Shown piece after piece: positions 27,067 through 35,781 of a stretch of 64,000 nt of DNA. Numbering within the stretch: the first letter of the stretch is position 1; every line of letters starts with the position of its first letter. The notes under the pieces were generated by a model, which saw nothing but the letters and a program-made list of their open reading frames with translations, was not told the origin of the DNA and searched no databases. Position numbers and translations under genes: made by a program. Origin of the DNA: Caldilineaceae bacterium (GTDB lineage Bacteria; Chloroflexota; Anaerolineae; Caldilineales; Caldilineaceae); the NCBI GenBank assembly GCA_022827195.1, contig JAJDTL010000019.1, forward strand, positions 207,721-271,720. Direction: 5' to 3'.

Positions 27067-28539
27067 ATGACGACAAACCGATCCAACGCGAATCCTCCGG
27101 CGCAGGAAGCGGGCGGTCCGCATAAGCTGTCCGGCTCACACTCCACAGCACACGGGCCAGGCGCAAGAACCCCTGCTCTGGCAACTGTCGAACCTCCCCA
27201 TTCCCCTGTGAACGGTGACTTTCAACAGCATCTTTCTTCGAACTCCCATCCATCAGATTCGGAATCAGAGCCCGCGCCGCCACCTGCCATCCAGCGCGCC
27301 AGCGCATACTCCGTGGCCCAGGAACAGCTGGCCCGCGTCGCCAAGGTCATGCATCTTGACGATGATATGCGTGAATACCTGACAATGCCGCGCCGGGAAC
27401 TGATTGTTCACTTTCCGGTGGTGATGGATGACAACACGATACGCATCTTCACCGGATTCCGGGTGCATCACAACACCGCATTGGGGCCGACAAAAGGCGG
27501 CATCCGTTACCATCCGGATGTGACTCTGGACGAATCGCGTGCGCTGGCCATGTGGATGACGTGGAAATGCGCGTTGATGGATCTGCCCTATGGCGGCGCC
27601 AAAGGCGGTGTCATCGTCGACCCCAAAAGACTCTCGGAAAGGGAGCTGCAGGCGATGACCCGGCGCTACACCACAGAGATCAGTCTCTTCATCGGGCCGG
27701 AGATGGACATTCCCGCGCCGGATGTGGGCACAGATGCGAAAGTGATGGCCTGGATCATGGACACTTTTTCCATGCATAGAGGCTATTCTGTGCCGGCTGT
27801 GACGACCGGAAAGCCTCTGGCAATAGGCGGCTCTGCCGGCCGGGAGTATGCCACCGGCCTGGGCATCACTTACGTAACCAGGGCAATGCTGCGCCGGCGC
27901 CTGGGCCTTCATCTGGAAGACACGTCGGTTGCCATACAGGGGTTCGGCAATGTCGGCGGGTGGACCGCACGCGCTATGCATGAACGGGGCGCGAAGGTCG
28001 TAGCCGTTAGCGACGAGAAGGGAGCGGTGTACGACAGTCGAGGGCTGGACCCACGCCATTTGAGGCGTTACGCTGACGAAACGGGCACGGTCGCCGGTTA
28101 TCCGCACGCGGACTCTTTGACAAACGGGGAGCTGCTGGAACTGAATGTAGATGTGCTCATTCCTGCAGCGTTGGAGGGGCAGATCACCAAAGAGAACGCG
28201 GACAGGATCCAGGCCCGGGTCGTCGCCGAGGGCGCAAACGGGCCGACCACGCCGGAGGCCGACCGCATTCTGGAAGACAAGGGTGTCCTGATCATCCCGG
28301 ATATTCTCTGCAACGCCGGCGGTGTTGTGGTCAGTTACTTCGAATGGGTGCAGGATTTGCAGGCCTTTTCCTGGGATGAGAGCGAGATCCGGCACCAGAT
28401 GAAACGCAAGCTGTTGGATAGCCTGGACAACGTATTGGCGATCACCCTTCAGACCGACAGCGACCTGAGGACGGCAGCCTACACAATCGCCATTCAGCGG
28501 ATTGTGGATGCGGTAAAGTGCCGGGGTATCTATCCGTAA
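27067..28539 (+). CDS. gdhA: Glu/Leu/Phe/Val dehydrogenase (glutamate dehydrogenase type)
   Basis: 490 residues, of which the first 75 or so are a polar Ser/Pro/His-rich extension not found in the usual 415-residue enzymes. The core shows [32 protein letters not shown] (substrate and catalytic lysines), [12 protein letters not shown] (catalytic Asp), and the Rossmann motif [10 protein letters not shown]. The tail includes [19 protein letters not shown]. It interconverts glutamate and 2-oxoglutarate plus ammonia with NAD(P). A later in-frame Met could be the true start, but the ribosome site AGAGGAG before 27067 supports the long form. Confidence 0.9.
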   Translation: MTTNRSNANPPAQEAGGPHKLSGSHSTAHGPGARTPALATVEPPHSPVNGDFQQHLSSNSHPSDSESEPAPPPAIQRASAYSVAQEQLARVAKVMHLDDDMREYLTMPRRELIVHFPVVMDDNTIRIFTGFRVHHNTALGPTKGGIRYHPDVTLDESRALAMWMTWKCALMDLPYGGAKGGVIVDPKRLSERELQAMTRRYTTEISLFIGPEMDIPAPDVGTDAKVMAWIMDTFSMHRGYSVPAVTTGKPLAIGGSAGREYATGLGITYVTRAMLRRRLGLHLEDTSVAIQGFGNVGGWTARAMHERGAKVVAVSDEKGAVYDSRGLDPRHLRRYADETGTVAGYPHADSLTNGELLELNVDVLIPAALEGQITKENADRIQARVVAEGANGPTTPEADRILEDKGVLIIPDILCNAGGVVVSYFEWVQDLQAFSWDESEIRHQMKRKLLDSLDNVLAITLQTDSDLRTAAYTIAIQRIVDAVKCRGIYP

Positions 28540-28726
28540 CCGGCAATGCAGTCCCGCGGCCGGATCGCCGTTCCTTGCTCCGGCATTGGAAGAAGATCAC
28601 CCAAAAACCGGAATATGACTGGGGCCGGGCTGCCGGATTTGGGGAGTGATGTGGACGCGGGCAACGTTTCCTCGGGTCCGGCGGCGTCATCGGCCGCAAG
28701 AGCGGGCGAGACCAGCCACACGTCCC

Positions 28727-28914
28727 CTACCGGCACAGTTCCCCAATCAGCCGCGTATACACCTCCACTGCTTCACGCAGCTGCGCCACCGCGATCCACT
28801 CGCCCACAGTGTGCGCCTGGGCGATGCTGCCCGGGCCCGGCGCCAGCGCCTCCATGTACTCCTGGTAGCGCCCGGCCTCGGTGCCGTAGGGGACGATGAG
28901 CGCGCGCGGCGCGC
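28727..28914 (-). pseudogene. duplicated 3' fragment of an M20 peptidase gene
   Basis: This stretch matches the last 60 or so codons of the intact M20 gene at 33866-34978 (VPYGTEAECYQ... to LCR-stop), with roughly 90% identity by eye. The similarity continues about 50 bp past the stop (shared GGCCGCAAGAGCGGGCG and CCACACGTCCCCTACCGGCA). The 5' part is absent; unrelated sequence begins after 28914. It is a partial gene duplication or a remnant of a paralogue. Confidence 0.85.
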
Positions 28915-29001
28915 AAGTCGGCGGTGAAAGTCAGGCCAGTGGGAAACTGGCTATGACCGCGACTCCTGCGTTGAAGATAGAGGGAGTTCTTCGCGTGGGA
29001 C

Positions 29002-29361
29002 TCAGTGACGGCCCTGAACACGCCAGGAGCTCTGGGCAATGTCCCGCATAACGACTAGCAAACCGGGCCATTCCGAATCGGGAAAACGGGTTAATGCTTG
29101 CATGATGCGCGCGTGGATTTTGCGCCGGTTTGGTTGTCGCAGTTGTATGACAAGAACGCCGTGATGTTGCCTCATCCGGTAGTGCGTAAATCCCTTGTCA
29201 GTGGTAATCAATATACGTTCTTCTTGCTGTGCCATGTCCCACAGAGCGTCATCCTGCATTCCTTCATCTACAGTGCCGCGAATGTCGTGAACGTCATGTC
29301 CCAAGGAGCGAAGTTCTGTGACGGTCATGAGGGGGATGTTTTCATCAACAAAGATTCTCAT
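29002..29361 (-). CDS. DUF5615 (PIN-like, Mut7-C) putative toxin/nuclease
   Basis: 119 residues. MRIFVDENIP carries the first acidic residues of the PIN-like fold. LGHDVHDIRGT, DDALWDMAQQEERILITTDKGFTHYR (the D of the second acidic motif) and HHGVLVIQLR follow. DUF5615 proteins are small predicted RNases encoded directly after DUF433 antitoxin-like genes. The start overlaps the upstream DUF433 stop by 4 bp (ATGA), so translation is coupled. The C-terminal tail beyond the core is ordinary. Confidence 0.85.
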   Translation of the reverse strand: MRIFVDENIPLMTVTELRSLGHDVHDIRGTVDEGMQDDALWDMAQQEERILITTDKGFTHYRMRQHHGVLVIQLRQPNRRKIHARIMQALTRFPDSEWPGLLVVMRDIAQSSWRVQGRH

Positions 29362-29594
29362 CCGCTGTCGACCAGCGCCTCAAGAGGGGTCACCTGCTCT
29401 TCGGCCAAGGACGCTACGTAGTCAAAACAGGCAAGGATATCTTCGCACGTTATAGAGGGATATTCCTGGAGGAGCTCTTCGACGCTGTCTCCACATGCAA
29501 GCATTCGCAAGATCTGATGCACAGGAATGCGCGTGCCCTGGATGCAGGCCTGCCCGTGACACACTTGTGGATTGATGGTTATCCGGTTGTTCAT
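29358..29594 (-). CDS. DUF433 antitoxin-like DNA-binding protein
   Basis: 78 residues from MNNRITINPQ, with AAAGGG nine bases upstream; the frame is open to 29615. The family signature is complete: ITINPQVCHGQACIQGTRIP then VHQILRMLACGDSVEELLQE, with YPSITCEDILACFDYVA. It is a winged or ribbon HTH protein that pairs with DUF5615 and likely represses its own operon. Overlap with the toxin start is 4 bp. Confidence 0.88.
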   Translation of the reverse strand: MNNRITINPQVCHGQACIQGTRIPVHQILRMLACGDSVEELLQEYPSITCEDILACFDYVASLAEEQVTPLEALVDSG

Positions 29595-29906
29595 TACTTT
29601 CATCCCTTTGGGCATTCATACACATTTCGCACAGACTGGCGGTATGGCCCGATTCCCTGTATCTGCCTTCTCCGGCAAATCGATTGGTTAGGGCATTATA
29701 TACATGACTTCGCAGCCGGACAATTGGCGGGCGAAGTCATGGTCCTGGTGTCAATGCCTATGCCTGTGCCTTCGCCAACTCCGGTGTCGCCGGTGAGAGA
29801 GGCCTTGACGATCTGCGATGACGATAGAAGTGGGGTGGCCGTGAGGGTGGGTGGAGCTATGTTGGCCCAAATCGTTGGACCACGAAATGGGGAAAATAAG
29901 GTGCAT

Positions 29907-29996
29907 TCAGGCGAATGCGGCCGGCTCTGAACAGAGCACGAAGTGCTCTTCCGCCGGCGTGCGATAGTTGAGACTCTGATGGGGTCCCTTGTGGCT
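29907..29996 (-). pseudogene. IS3-like OrfB transposase, last codons only
   Basis: In frame to the stop at 29907: SHKGPHQSLNYRTPAEEHFV then LCSEPAAFA. The motif HQSLNYRTPAE is the standard C-terminal end of IS3-family integrase-type transposases. The catalytic DDE core is deleted. Confidence 0.8.
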
Positions 29997-30010
29997 GTAG
30001 AAGCTGTTTC

Positions 30011-30304
30011 TCACAGCCCGAAGCGGGCAACTTGCTCTTTCAGCCATTCAAGTTCCACCTTGAGCCGCCCGATCTGTTCATGAAGTCTTGCTTCCTGTGC
30101 CTCCTGTTCCCGCTGCTTGCGTTCGCTTTTGCTGGCGAAGACACTGGGCCCGTCTTCCAGCAGTTGCCGTTTCCAGGCTCCTATCAGGTTGGCATGAATC
30201 TCGTGTTCCCTCGCCAACTGACCTATCGTCTTGCTGCCTTCGACCGCTTCCAGCACAATCCGAAGCTTGTAGGCCGCCGAGTGTCGCCGCCGTTTCTTGA
30301 CCAC
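30011..30304 (-). CDS. IS3-like OrfA (HTH transposase subunit)
   Basis: 97 residues: KKRRRHSAAYKLRIVLEAVE, then GSKTIGQLAREHEIHANLIG and AWKRQLLEDG form the HTH_Tnp_1 domain. A leucine-zipper-like helix follows (EARLHEQIGRLKVELEWLKE). It would bind the IS ends. The protein is complete, but its OrfB partner is deleted in this copy. Confidence 0.85.
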   Translation of the reverse strand: MVKKRRRHSAAYKLRIVLEAVEGSKTIGQLAREHEIHANLIGAWKRQLLEDGPSVFASKSERKQREQEAQEARLHEQIGRLKVELEWLKEQVARFGL

Positions 30305-30393
30305 CGTTCTACCCCTCCACAGGCTCGGTGATTTGCTCCAATATACACCTCAGCTTGTGGTCCGGATTCTGGGGCCGAGCTCAGCGTTCAATT

Positions 30394-31008
30394 CTACCGG
30401 ACGTGCCTGACACGAATTTCGCGCTCTGGCAAGGGAGTGAACGCCACGTTCTCGATCCCGCTTTTCTCAAAAACCGTCTTCACCTTGTCCACGACGACGC
30501 GAACACCCCCCACCCAGAACATATCGCTGCCATCCCATTGATCCTCATCAAAGAAGAGTCCCTTGTATACGTCGTAGCTCTTGCCGCGGGGCGCTGGCGG
30601 CGGCTTCGTTATCACCGCGCTGCGGCTGAAATCAGCGTCGCAGACCCCGCCTGTAACGACAAGGCCGTGGTAGTCCGCCAACAACTCGCCTTCCGGGTCG
30701 AAAACTTCCACAGGGTACGTCGACCACCCGCTGACTTCGCTCTCGCTCAGGATGCGTATTACACGTCCTGACACACAGACAGGCGTCACAAGCTGCGTCC
30801 ACAGAATATTGGTCGCTTTCGAACCTTGAGCGGCGTCAAACTGGATCGGCCTTTTTGTCTGCGACTCGCCCCGTGAAAGCGCATTCAAATCAACGCCCTG
30901 AGCTTCAGCACCGCCAGGGAGGCGGCTGCGAAGACGATAAGGCTCAGCTGCCATTGGATCAGCCAGCAAAGAGAGTGATTCGTACATGAGTTTTCCGGAA
31001 GAAGTCAT
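30394..31008 (-). CDS. Imm11-like (DUF1629) putative immunity protein
   Basis: 204 residues. Features are TQLVTPVCVSGRVIRILSES, WSTYPVEVFDPEGELLADYH, a central FWVGGVRVVVDKVKTVFEKS and IENVAFTPLPEREIRVRHVR. The V-D-KVK-x-F-E-x-x-G-I-x-x-V-x-F-x-P pattern matches the end of Imm11/DUF1629 proteins, which are encoded beside nuclease-type polymorphic toxins, often in Myxococcota. It starts 54 bp after the AHH-nuclease toxin gene with GAGGA ahead of the ATG. It would bind and neutralise the toxin in the cytoplasm. An IS family A end lies immediately 3'. Confidence 0.65.
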   Translation of the reverse strand: MTSSGKLMYESLSLLADPMAAEPYRLRSRLPGGAEAQGVDLNALSRGESQTKRPIQFDAAQGSKATNILWTQLVTPVCVSGRVIRILSESEVSGWSTYPVEVFDPEGELLADYHGLVVTGGVCDADFSRSAVITKPPPAPRGKSYDVYKGLFFDEDQWDGSDMFWVGGVRVVVDKVKTVFEKSGIENVAFTPLPEREIRVRHVR

Positions 31009-31062
31009 GATTTCCTCAATGTTGGTCGCCGAGAAGCATGGAAGCCGCTCCCCCCTCTGCGG

Positions 31063-33174
31063 TCACTCGGCAAGCTCGAATAGAACTTTGTAACCGTATT
31101 CCTCGGAGAGTTCCCGAGCTTCTTCCAAGACCTGCAGCCTGGTTGCGTCAGGTGTCCTTTCGAAAAAATCAGCCCAGGCACTGCTGTATGCGCTACTCCA
31201 GGCCCTGTGCTCATCCGGATTTACCCAGACCATCAACCTAGGGTCATGGACAGTTTCAATTCCGTGTCTAAGAAACTGTTCTTCGAATTCCCGCGGCAAA
31301 ATGTGATGGGCCTCCAAGCCACTGGCTGCTTCTTCGCTGCTTCCTGTAAACCTGCGCAAAGACTCGCGATAATTGGTACTCGTGAACTTTGAGATGTTCA
31401 TTGAGTCAGCCAGCTCTTGTGCCGTTGTTGCACCTTCTCCTGCCATTGTGCGGAACTCTTTGAAGCGGGGATGCACAAGGCCGGACACCAGCCTGAGACG
31501 CACGGAAGCGGGTGAATCGGGCAGAAAATCGACTAAGCCTCTCTTTACCAGTGGCAAATAATTGTCTACCTGCTTTGCGGCAACCCTGGCGCTCCTTACA
31601 GAGAGAGGCACAAGGGGAATAATGGCGATTGCGACCAGAACCTGCTCCAATTGGGTGAGGCACTCGCCGGTGTAGGGGTCCTTACCAATGAGGAAAGCGA
31701 CGCCGTCGACAATATCGCCCCCAACTGGCACAAAGGCTATTGCGATGCCTGCGCCGTCGGTGACAATAACTTCCAGATTTACATCTTGACCTTCGAACGG
31801 AGTGCCTTCCGGCCAATTCAGATGACCATCGCCGTCGGTGTCTTCGAATCCCAGTCCGCGCAAGAACCGTTCAGCGCGATGAACGACGAGATCGAATATT
31901 CCATCTGCCGCAGGTAGCTCATCCTTCAAATCCCTCAATTCCAACCACAGATCCTTAGCTTGTTCGAAGCTCAGTTCGGGCAATGCTCCTCTCAGCTCTT
32001 GCAATTCAAACCAGAGTTCTCTGGCCTCGTCAAAACCCAACGACGGAACTTCAAGCCGCAGTTCTTTAATCTGTTGCAAAACCCGCTCCAGTTCGGGGAA
32101 ATCTGGAGGAGATGAATCTTCACTGAGCCGCTGAATCTGTACCCATATGGCTCTTGCCTCATCATCACTGACTTCCGGCACACCTATTTGAACGGCTCGC
32201 AGCTGGCTCAGAAAGTCCTGTGCATTCCCAACATCTACGCTAGGAAACTCGATCTGCATTGCCTGTATGTGTTTCCATGCCGCCCTCGCGTCATTGAAAC
32301 TCAGGTCAGGGAAGTCTACTTGCAAGCCTCTGATCTTCTGCCAAAGCTCCCACGCTTTTCCAAAGTTAGGGTCGGGCATTTCTGACTGAAGAATTCGAAT
32401 CTGTTGTAGCCAGACCGCCTGTACCTCGTCAAAACTCAGGTCAGGCATTTCAACGCGCATGTCTCCGATCTGGCCCATTGCTTTCCGCGCTTCCTCAAAG
32501 CTCAAATCGGGTAATTCGGCCTGCAGCTCGCGTATCTGTTCCCAAATTTCCTTTGCTTCCTCAAAACCAAGGCCAGACATCTCTAGCCGCATTGCACGAA
32601 TTTCGCGCCAGACTTTCTTTGCCTCGCCGATACTCAGGTCCGGCATTTCCTTTAGAAGACTCAGGATTTGCTCCCATGCTTCCCGGGCTTCCGTCAGGCT
32701 GAGCTCAGGCATTTCCAAACGAAGTGCACGAAGTTGACGCCAATACTCTGTTATTGTGCCCCACAAGCCAGCTTGCTCCTGGCCGTTACTTGAATTCGAT
32801 GCAGGGCCATCGGACTCGGTGCCCCTCCCCACAGTATCTTCCGCGCTCCGTCCATTATCCGCGCTGGGTTTCGGATTCTTGTCGGTAGCTACTGGTCCCT
32901 GGTCCGCTGTTTCTTGCCCTTCGTTAGCCGCCCCCTCCGTTCCGTCCTGCATCTCGCCAGAGAACGAACTACCCACCCCGGCGTCTTCCAAATGCGCCAG
33001 TAAATCGCCTATCTTTTCGTTCCCAATTGCCAATACCGAATCCGGACACGGGGTCAGACGACCGCTCCCAAAGGAGGCTTGCACCGGCTGAACGAATGTA
33101 TTGAGAATCAAGGCCACCGCCACAGGCACTGACAGCGCAGCCAAAGCGGGCTTGTTCTTTCTTTTGCTCGCCAT
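31063..33174 (-). CDS. secreted polymorphic toxin: 22-residue repeats, pretoxin-TG-like region, AHH nuclease
   Basis: 703 residues. Signal peptide: KRKNK then ALAALSVPVAVALILNTFV, cleaved near VQASFG. Residues about 147-411 are twelve tandem 22-residue units of the form QIRxLxxEMPDLSFEEAxxxW. A calcium-loop-like DTDGDGHLNWPEG follows, then GGDIVDGVAFLIGKDPYTGE, which resembles the pre-toxin TG linker. The tail has LEAHHILPREFEEQFLRHGI (near residue 622) and VWVNPDEHRAW, matching the AHH clade of HNH/EndoVII nucleases. The inferred role is contact-dependent or diffusible DNA cleavage in competitors. The neighbour immunity-like gene supports this. Confidence 0.75.
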   Translation of the reverse strand: MASKRKNKPALAALSVPVAVALILNTFVQPVQASFGSGRLTPCPDSVLAIGNEKIGDLLAHLEDAGVGSSFSGEMQDGTEGAANEGQETADQGPVATDKNPKPSADNGRSAEDTVGRGTESDGPASNSSNGQEQAGLWGTITEYWRQLRALRLEMPELSLTEAREAWEQILSLLKEMPDLSIGEAKKVWREIRAMRLEMSGLGFEEAKEIWEQIRELQAELPDLSFEEARKAMGQIGDMRVEMPDLSFDEVQAVWLQQIRILQSEMPDPNFGKAWELWQKIRGLQVDFPDLSFNDARAAWKHIQAMQIEFPSVDVGNAQDFLSQLRAVQIGVPEVSDDEARAIWVQIQRLSEDSSPPDFPELERVLQQIKELRLEVPSLGFDEARELWFELQELRGALPELSFEQAKDLWLELRDLKDELPAADGIFDLVVHRAERFLRGLGFEDTDGDGHLNWPEGTPFEGQDVNLEVIVTDGAGIAIAFVPVGGDIVDGVAFLIGKDPYTGECLTQLEQVLVAIAIIPLVPLSVRSARVAAKQVDNYLPLVKRGLVDFLPDSPASVRLRLVSGLVHPRFKEFRTMAGEGATTAQELADSMNISKFTSTNYRESLRRFTGSSEEAASGLEAHHILPREFEEQFLRHGIETVHDPRLMVWVNPDEHRAWSSAYSSAWADFFERTPDATRLQVLEEARELSEEYGYKVLFELAE

Positions 33175-33385
33175 TGATCTGGTTTTCCTATTGTTGAAAG
33201 ATCGTCTCTACGAAAACCGCGCACGTGGATCGAGGATCGCCAGCGAAGTGCTGAAAATTGGACTCGTTCTGCTCGTCGTCAGGGTTAACTCCCCGTCTTT
33301 TCATGAGAAGCCCGACTTGGCTGGCCGCAGTTTCCACTCCGGTCTACCGTTTAATTCGCACTAATCCGCCAGTAGGCGCTCAACC

Positions 33386-33451
33386 TTACCTAACGTGCCT
33401 GACACGCACTTCGCGCTCTGGCGGAGGCTTGAACGCCACGTTCTCGGCCCC
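33386..33451 (-). pseudogene. remnant of a second Imm11-like gene (last 21 codons)
   Basis: The frame reads AENVAFKPPPEREVRVRHVR then stop, close to the end of the 30394-31008 protein (ENVAFTPLPEREIRVRHVR). The rest is replaced by an IS family A right end beginning at 33452. This is a truncated immunity paralogue. Confidence 0.8.
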
Positions 33452-33529
33452 GTTCTGCCCCTCCACAGGCTCGGTGAATTGCTCCATTATACACCTCAGC
33501 TTGTGGTCCAGCTTTTGGGGCCAAGCTCA
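33452..33529. repeat. solo right end of IS family A
   Basis: Contains CTCCACAGGCTCGGTGAATT, then CACCTCAGCTTGTGGTCCAG and GGGGCCAAGCTCA, matching the OrfA-side end of the 29861-30383 copy. No internal IS sequence is present. It abuts the imm remnant. Confidence 0.75.
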
Positions 33530-33746
33530 CAGTGGAACGGGGGGCCGCCAGGTCTTATGAGGACAAGGAGGGGAAACGATATTACGGGCGAGGAAGGTAC
33601 CTAAAGGCAGTCGCTCCGCAGTGCCCTTTTTGCAAACGCAATTGCCTTGGGCCCGAAGAGGAGCGCCAAACAATCCCTATGAGTTGCTCCGGTTTGTTCA
33701 CCGAAAAGGTCAATGTCGAGGAAATACCGCCCTTGGTCATCCGCGG

Positions 33747-33807
33747 GCTGGGGTGAGCTGTTCCACTATATGCCCAAGTTCGTGGTCCGGCTTTTAGGCC
33801 AAGCTCA
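33747..33807. repeat. second solo right end of IS family A, diverged
   Basis: GAGCTGTTCCACTATATGCC, then GTGGTCCGG and TTTAGGCCAAGCTCA are a diverged copy of the same terminal sequence. It lies between the imm remnant and the M20 gene. The 33530-33746 stretch between the two ends has no recognisable gene. Confidence 0.65.
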
Positions 33808-33865
33808 TCCTCGGGTCTGGCGTTGCTATAGGCCGCAAGAGCGGGCGCCACTAGCCACACGTCCC

Positions 33866-34978
33866 CTACCGGCACAGCTCCCCAATCAGCCGCGTATACA
33901 CTTCCACCGCTTCACGCAGCTGCGCCACTGCAATCCACTCGCCCACCGTGTGCGCCTGGGCGATGCTGCCCGGGCCCAGCACAAGCGCATCCATGTAGTC
34001 CTGGTAGCATTCTGCCTCGGTGCCGTAGGGCACGGTGATCGCCCGCGGCGCGCCCGTCGCCCGGCAGGCCGTCTGCGCCAGCGGGCCGTCGGCGCTGGCG
34101 AAAAAGGGGCCAACGCTCCTGTGCTGCACCTCCAGGCCGTGCGCCTCAGCGCGATCCAGCACCATCTGCACTGCCTCTTCGAAGCATGCGTCCGGCATCG
34201 CCCGGATGCTCAGGCGCGCCACCGTGCGCGCCGCGGTCACGTTGGTCGCGGTATCGCCGTCGCTGATCACCATGTTAAAACCGTTTGTCGGCGGGTCGAA
34301 AAGCGGGTTCTGGAAACGTTCTTCGCTCTTGAAGACCGGCGCCAGCTCGGCCATCTCCGCCAGGAACGGCGCGATCCGGAAGTTGGCCGATGTGCCCCTG
34401 TCGGTACTGGAGTGCGCCGCGACGCCGAGCGCCGTCACGGTTATGCCGGCGCCGCCCTTGTGCGCGTAGACCGGCTGCAGCTCCGACGGCTCACACACGA
34501 TGCAGTACTGCGGCCAGCCGCCCGTCAACGTCTGCGAGCGCTCCACAATGTCATGCGCGCCGACGTGCGCCCGTTCCTCGTCCGCCGTAACGCCGATAAC
34601 CAGCGGACGTTTCAGATCGCCCGCATCGAACCGGCACGCCGCCGCAACCGACGCCGCCAGCGGTCCCTTCATATCGGCCGCGCCCCGGCCCACCAGCCGC
34701 CCATCCACCACCTCCGGCGCGAACGGCTCCCAGCCCGCGTCGCCCGGCACCGTGTCCGAATGGCTGAACAGCCCCAGCCCGCCCGCGCCCGCGCCCTTCT
34801 TCGCCACCAGGCTCACCTTCTCCACGTCGAACTCGTCAATGTAGGCGCATTCTTCCACCGCGAAGCCGCCCGCCTCCAGCACGCCGCGCAGATAATCGGA
34901 GATCGCCCGGTTGCTCGTCGGCGTCTCCGACGGCATCGCGATCAGTTCGCTCGCAAACTCGACTACGTCGATGTCCAT
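33866..34978 (-). CDS. M20 family metallopeptidase (ArgE/DapE-like deacylase)
   Basis: 370 residues, family-typical. Zinc motifs: LGLFSHSDTVPGD, VGRGAADMKGPLAA, GVTADEERAHVGA (catalytic EE), CEPSELQPVYAHKG, then the dimerisation/lid domain and a late His (AQAHTVGEW). It hydrolyses N-acyl amino acids or small amides; acetylornithine deacetylase-like, though the substrate is not certain. ATG at 34978 follows AAGGA. A duplicate of its last 60 codons lies at 28727-28914. Confidence 0.88.
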   Translation of the reverse strand: MDIDVVEFASELIAMPSETPTSNRAISDYLRGVLEAGGFAVEECAYIDEFDVEKVSLVAKKGAGAGGLGLFSHSDTVPGDAGWEPFAPEVVDGRLVGRGAADMKGPLAASVAAACRFDAGDLKRPLVIGVTADEERAHVGAHDIVERSQTLTGGWPQYCIVCEPSELQPVYAHKGGAGITVTALGVAAHSSTDRGTSANFRIAPFLAEMAELAPVFKSEERFQNPLFDPPTNGFNMVISDGDTATNVTAARTVARLSIRAMPDACFEEAVQMVLDRAEAHGLEVQHRSVGPFFASADGPLAQTACRATGAPRAITVPYGTEAECYQDYMDALVLGPGSIAQAHTVGEWIAVAQLREAVEVYTRLIGELCR

Positions 34979-35033
34979 GACTATCCTTTTTCACGCCCGA
35001 CTTTGGGGCCAAGCATAGCAAATGGCTCAGGAG

Positions 35034-35402
35034 CTAACTCGTTGAGTCATATCTTGCCATGAGTTCTATGACTCTTTGTAGTTCAGGTATGTTTTCCTTG
35101 CAAGCATTGAAGATAATCTCGTGATCCAAGACATCGTAGTGATGGGAGATTATGTCGCGTAAGCGCATGATTTTGCCCCATTCGATTTCAGGGTATCTAT
35201 GCAGTAGTTCCGGGTCAAGGCTCGCGAGACTTTTCACATTCTCGCCGACTATCTGCAGCCGCATCGCAACTGCATCCAAAGTCAAAAGGTCGTCAGCGTC
35301 CGATAGCAGTTGATCTGCCGATTGTATACCGACAAATCGGCGCTGAATGAGGAGGAGCGACGCTCGGATATTCTCCAAGCTATCGCGGACGGCCTCATTC
35401 AT
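35034..35402 (-). CDS. hepT: HepT-like HEPN toxin (DUF86)
   Basis: 122 residues, all-alpha. NIRASLLLIQRRF at the start, and RLRDIISHHYDVLDHEIIF containing the HEPN RNase motif R-x4-6-H. The Tyr after the His is the target of AMPylation by the partner in MntA/HepT systems. The start overlaps the MNT gene by 4 bp (ATGA). It is an RNase toxin neutralised by oligo-AMPylation of the catalytic site. Confidence 0.88.
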   Translation of the reverse strand: MNEAVRDSLENIRASLLLIQRRFVGIQSADQLLSDADDLLTLDAVAMRLQIVGENVKSLASLDPELLHRYPEIEWGKIMRLRDIISHHYDVLDHEIIFNACKENIPELQRVIELMARYDSTS

Positions 35403-35692
35403 ACGAACAACGCCTCCCTTTCGATTCGTCGCATAAAGGGAGTGTCTATCTTTTTGCTGAGCCGCCGGATATCCACTTCGCTTCCCAGAACCTGCTCCAT
35501 ATAGATGTATAGCCCGGCCAGGGCGTCGAACTTCGGCTCCTTCAGTTCCACCACAAGATCGATGTCACTCTGTTCGGTCTGCCTGCCTTGCGCATACGAC
35601 CCGTAAAGCCCGATCCGCCGTACGCCGAAGCGACGCTCGAGTTCAGGCTTCCTATGATCTAGAATAGAGAGAATCTCTCTCGCTGATCTCAT
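35399..35692 (-). CDS. mntA: MntA-like minimal nucleotidyltransferase antitoxin
   Basis: 97 residues from MRSAREILSILDH; an upstream in-frame Met at 35734 is less likely. Polymerase-beta-like motif GLYGSYAQGRQTEQSDIDLV (GSx10DxD) and a third acidic residue in EVDIRRL. It AMPylates HepT, encoded directly downstream with a 4-bp overlap. Together they form a HEPN/MNT type VII toxin-antitoxin pair. Confidence 0.88.
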   Translation of the reverse strand: MRSAREILSILDHRKPELERRFGVRRIGLYGSYAQGRQTEQSDIDLVVELKEPKFDALAGLYIYMEQVLGSEVDIRRLSKKIDTPFMRRIEREALFV

Positions 35693-35781
35693 CGTTCCAC
35701 CCCAGGTGTACCCGTACAGCGGCACAGTCATCATCGCCGGCTAGGGATTTCCCCTATCCCCTACTCTCTGTTCATTATCCC

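Larger units (their letters stand above)
29861..30383 (-). mobile_element. IS family A (IS3-like), internally deleted 523-bp copy
   Basis: The left end contains TTGGCCCAAATCGTTGGACC and the right end (reverse complement) TGAGCTCGGCCCCAGAATCC then GGACCAC. These imperfect inverted repeats are shared with other copies in this window (33452, 33747, 51139, 51749, 53059, 56865). OrfA is intact but only the last 27 or so codons of OrfB remain, so the element cannot transpose alone. Confidence 0.75.
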
